Shown here in pieces: positions 63,821-64,000 of a DNA stretch of 64,000 nucleotides; within the stretch, counting starts at the first letter, position 1; every line of letters begins with the position of its first letter. The position numbers and the translations under genes were made by a program. The notes under the pieces were generated by a model that worked only from the letters and a program-made list of their open reading frames with translations, had not been told where the DNA came from and searched no databases. The stretch is taken from the NCBI RefSeq assembly GCF_001307295.1, contig NZ_CP012700.1:65001-129000 (forward strand). The letters are read 5' to 3'. This DNA comes from Sphingopyxis macrogoltabida. Its GTDB lineage: Bacteria > Pseudomonadota > Alphaproteobacteria > Sphingomonadales > Sphingomonadaceae.

Positions 63821-64000
63821 ATGCGAATGACCCGATATTGGCGCCGCGCCCTGCTTGCGACCGCTGCCGCCTGCGCGCTGCCCGGATCGGCGGGGGCGCA
63901 ATCGGCGCCGGCCGACGCCGAAGGCTATGGCGACGAGATCGTCGTGACCGCGCGCAAGCGCGAGGAAAGCCTGCAGGACGTGCCGATTTCGGTGCAGGCG
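63821..64000 (+). CDS. TonB-dependent receptor, 5' part (cut by window end)
   Basis: Only the first 60 residues are visible. A signal peptide (MRMTRYWRRALLATAAACAL, cleaved after GAQ near residue 27) is followed by DEIVVTARKREESLQDVP, the same TonB-box and plug opening as in the receptor at 57323. GAGGT lies 6 bases before the ATG. The remainder is beyond 64000. It is probably another outer membrane importer of the same accessory group. Confidence 0.85.
   Translation, partial: MRMTRYWRRALLATAAACALPGSAGAQSAPADAEGYGDEIVVTARKREESLQDVPISVQA

Overview
The window looks like a chromosomal segment of a sphingomonad (Alphaproteobacteria, Sphingomonadaceae), with Sphingopyxis the closest fit I can suggest from memory. 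The reasons are high G+C coding sequence with strong third-position bias, the 23S-5S-tRNA-fMet end of an rRNA operon, several large TonB-dependent receptors, and many paired intergenic inverted repeats of the CGTCATCCCGG type. No phage, plasmid, IS transposase or CRISPR array was seen.

Layout. 1-1.9 kb: end of an rRNA operon, initiator tRNA, and a small insert bounded by a copy of the tRNA 3' end. 2-13 kb: DMT transporter; a TetR regulator divergent from a three-gene tripartite drug efflux operon (outer-membrane lipoprotein, HlyD adaptor, DHA2 pump); a VOC protein; two dicarboxylate symporters (the second is dctA); an ABC-F ATPase. 13-14.8 kb: 4-hydroxyphenylpyruvate dioxygenase and a VOC partner behind an 18-bp perfect palindrome. 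15-23 kb: a DedA-like protein, purH, and a TonB receptor / metallophosphatase / beta-propeller phytase operon that probably scavenges organic phosphate. 23-27 kb: an SPFH / ribbon-helix-helix / small membrane protein operon behind a 32-bp near-palindrome, then rpe and a heparinase-like protein. 27-35 kb: M3 peptidase, SMP-30 protein, a fatty-acid or branched-chain acyl-CoA oxidation operon (acyl-CoA dehydrogenase, thiolase, SDR, thioesterase), gmk. 35-42.7 kb: sspB-fumC operon on the minus strand and hisB-hisH-hisA-hisF on the plus strand, then a Ca2+/H+ antiporter. 42.8-50.8 kb: KAS III-like synthase, two unrecognised genes, a CocE-type hydrolase, bacterioferritin with its ferredoxin bfd (57 aa), purS-purQ, a queuosine-precursor-type transporter and tRNA-Arg(UCU). 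50.8-57.2 kb: two secreted M13 metallopeptidases around an MFS exporter and a MerR regulator. 57.3-64 kb: an accessory uptake and catabolism group with two TonB receptors (the second cut by the window end), an aspartate-dehydrogenase-like enzyme, an aromatic-acid-type MFS carrier and an LVIVD-repeat exported protein.

Most genes are ordinary housekeeping genes. The most interesting material is regulatory or modular. It comprises the M13-MFS-MerR module with a MerR-like operator, the SPFH operon palindrome, iron-box-like sites in front of bfd plus an orphan one coupled to a terminator, the phytase triad, and at least fourteen paired inverted repeats in five families. Some of those repeats sit inside operons, immediately before ribosome binding sites. 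Functions are assigned from recognisable motifs only. No database search was possible, so regulatory sites are inferences from symmetry and position.
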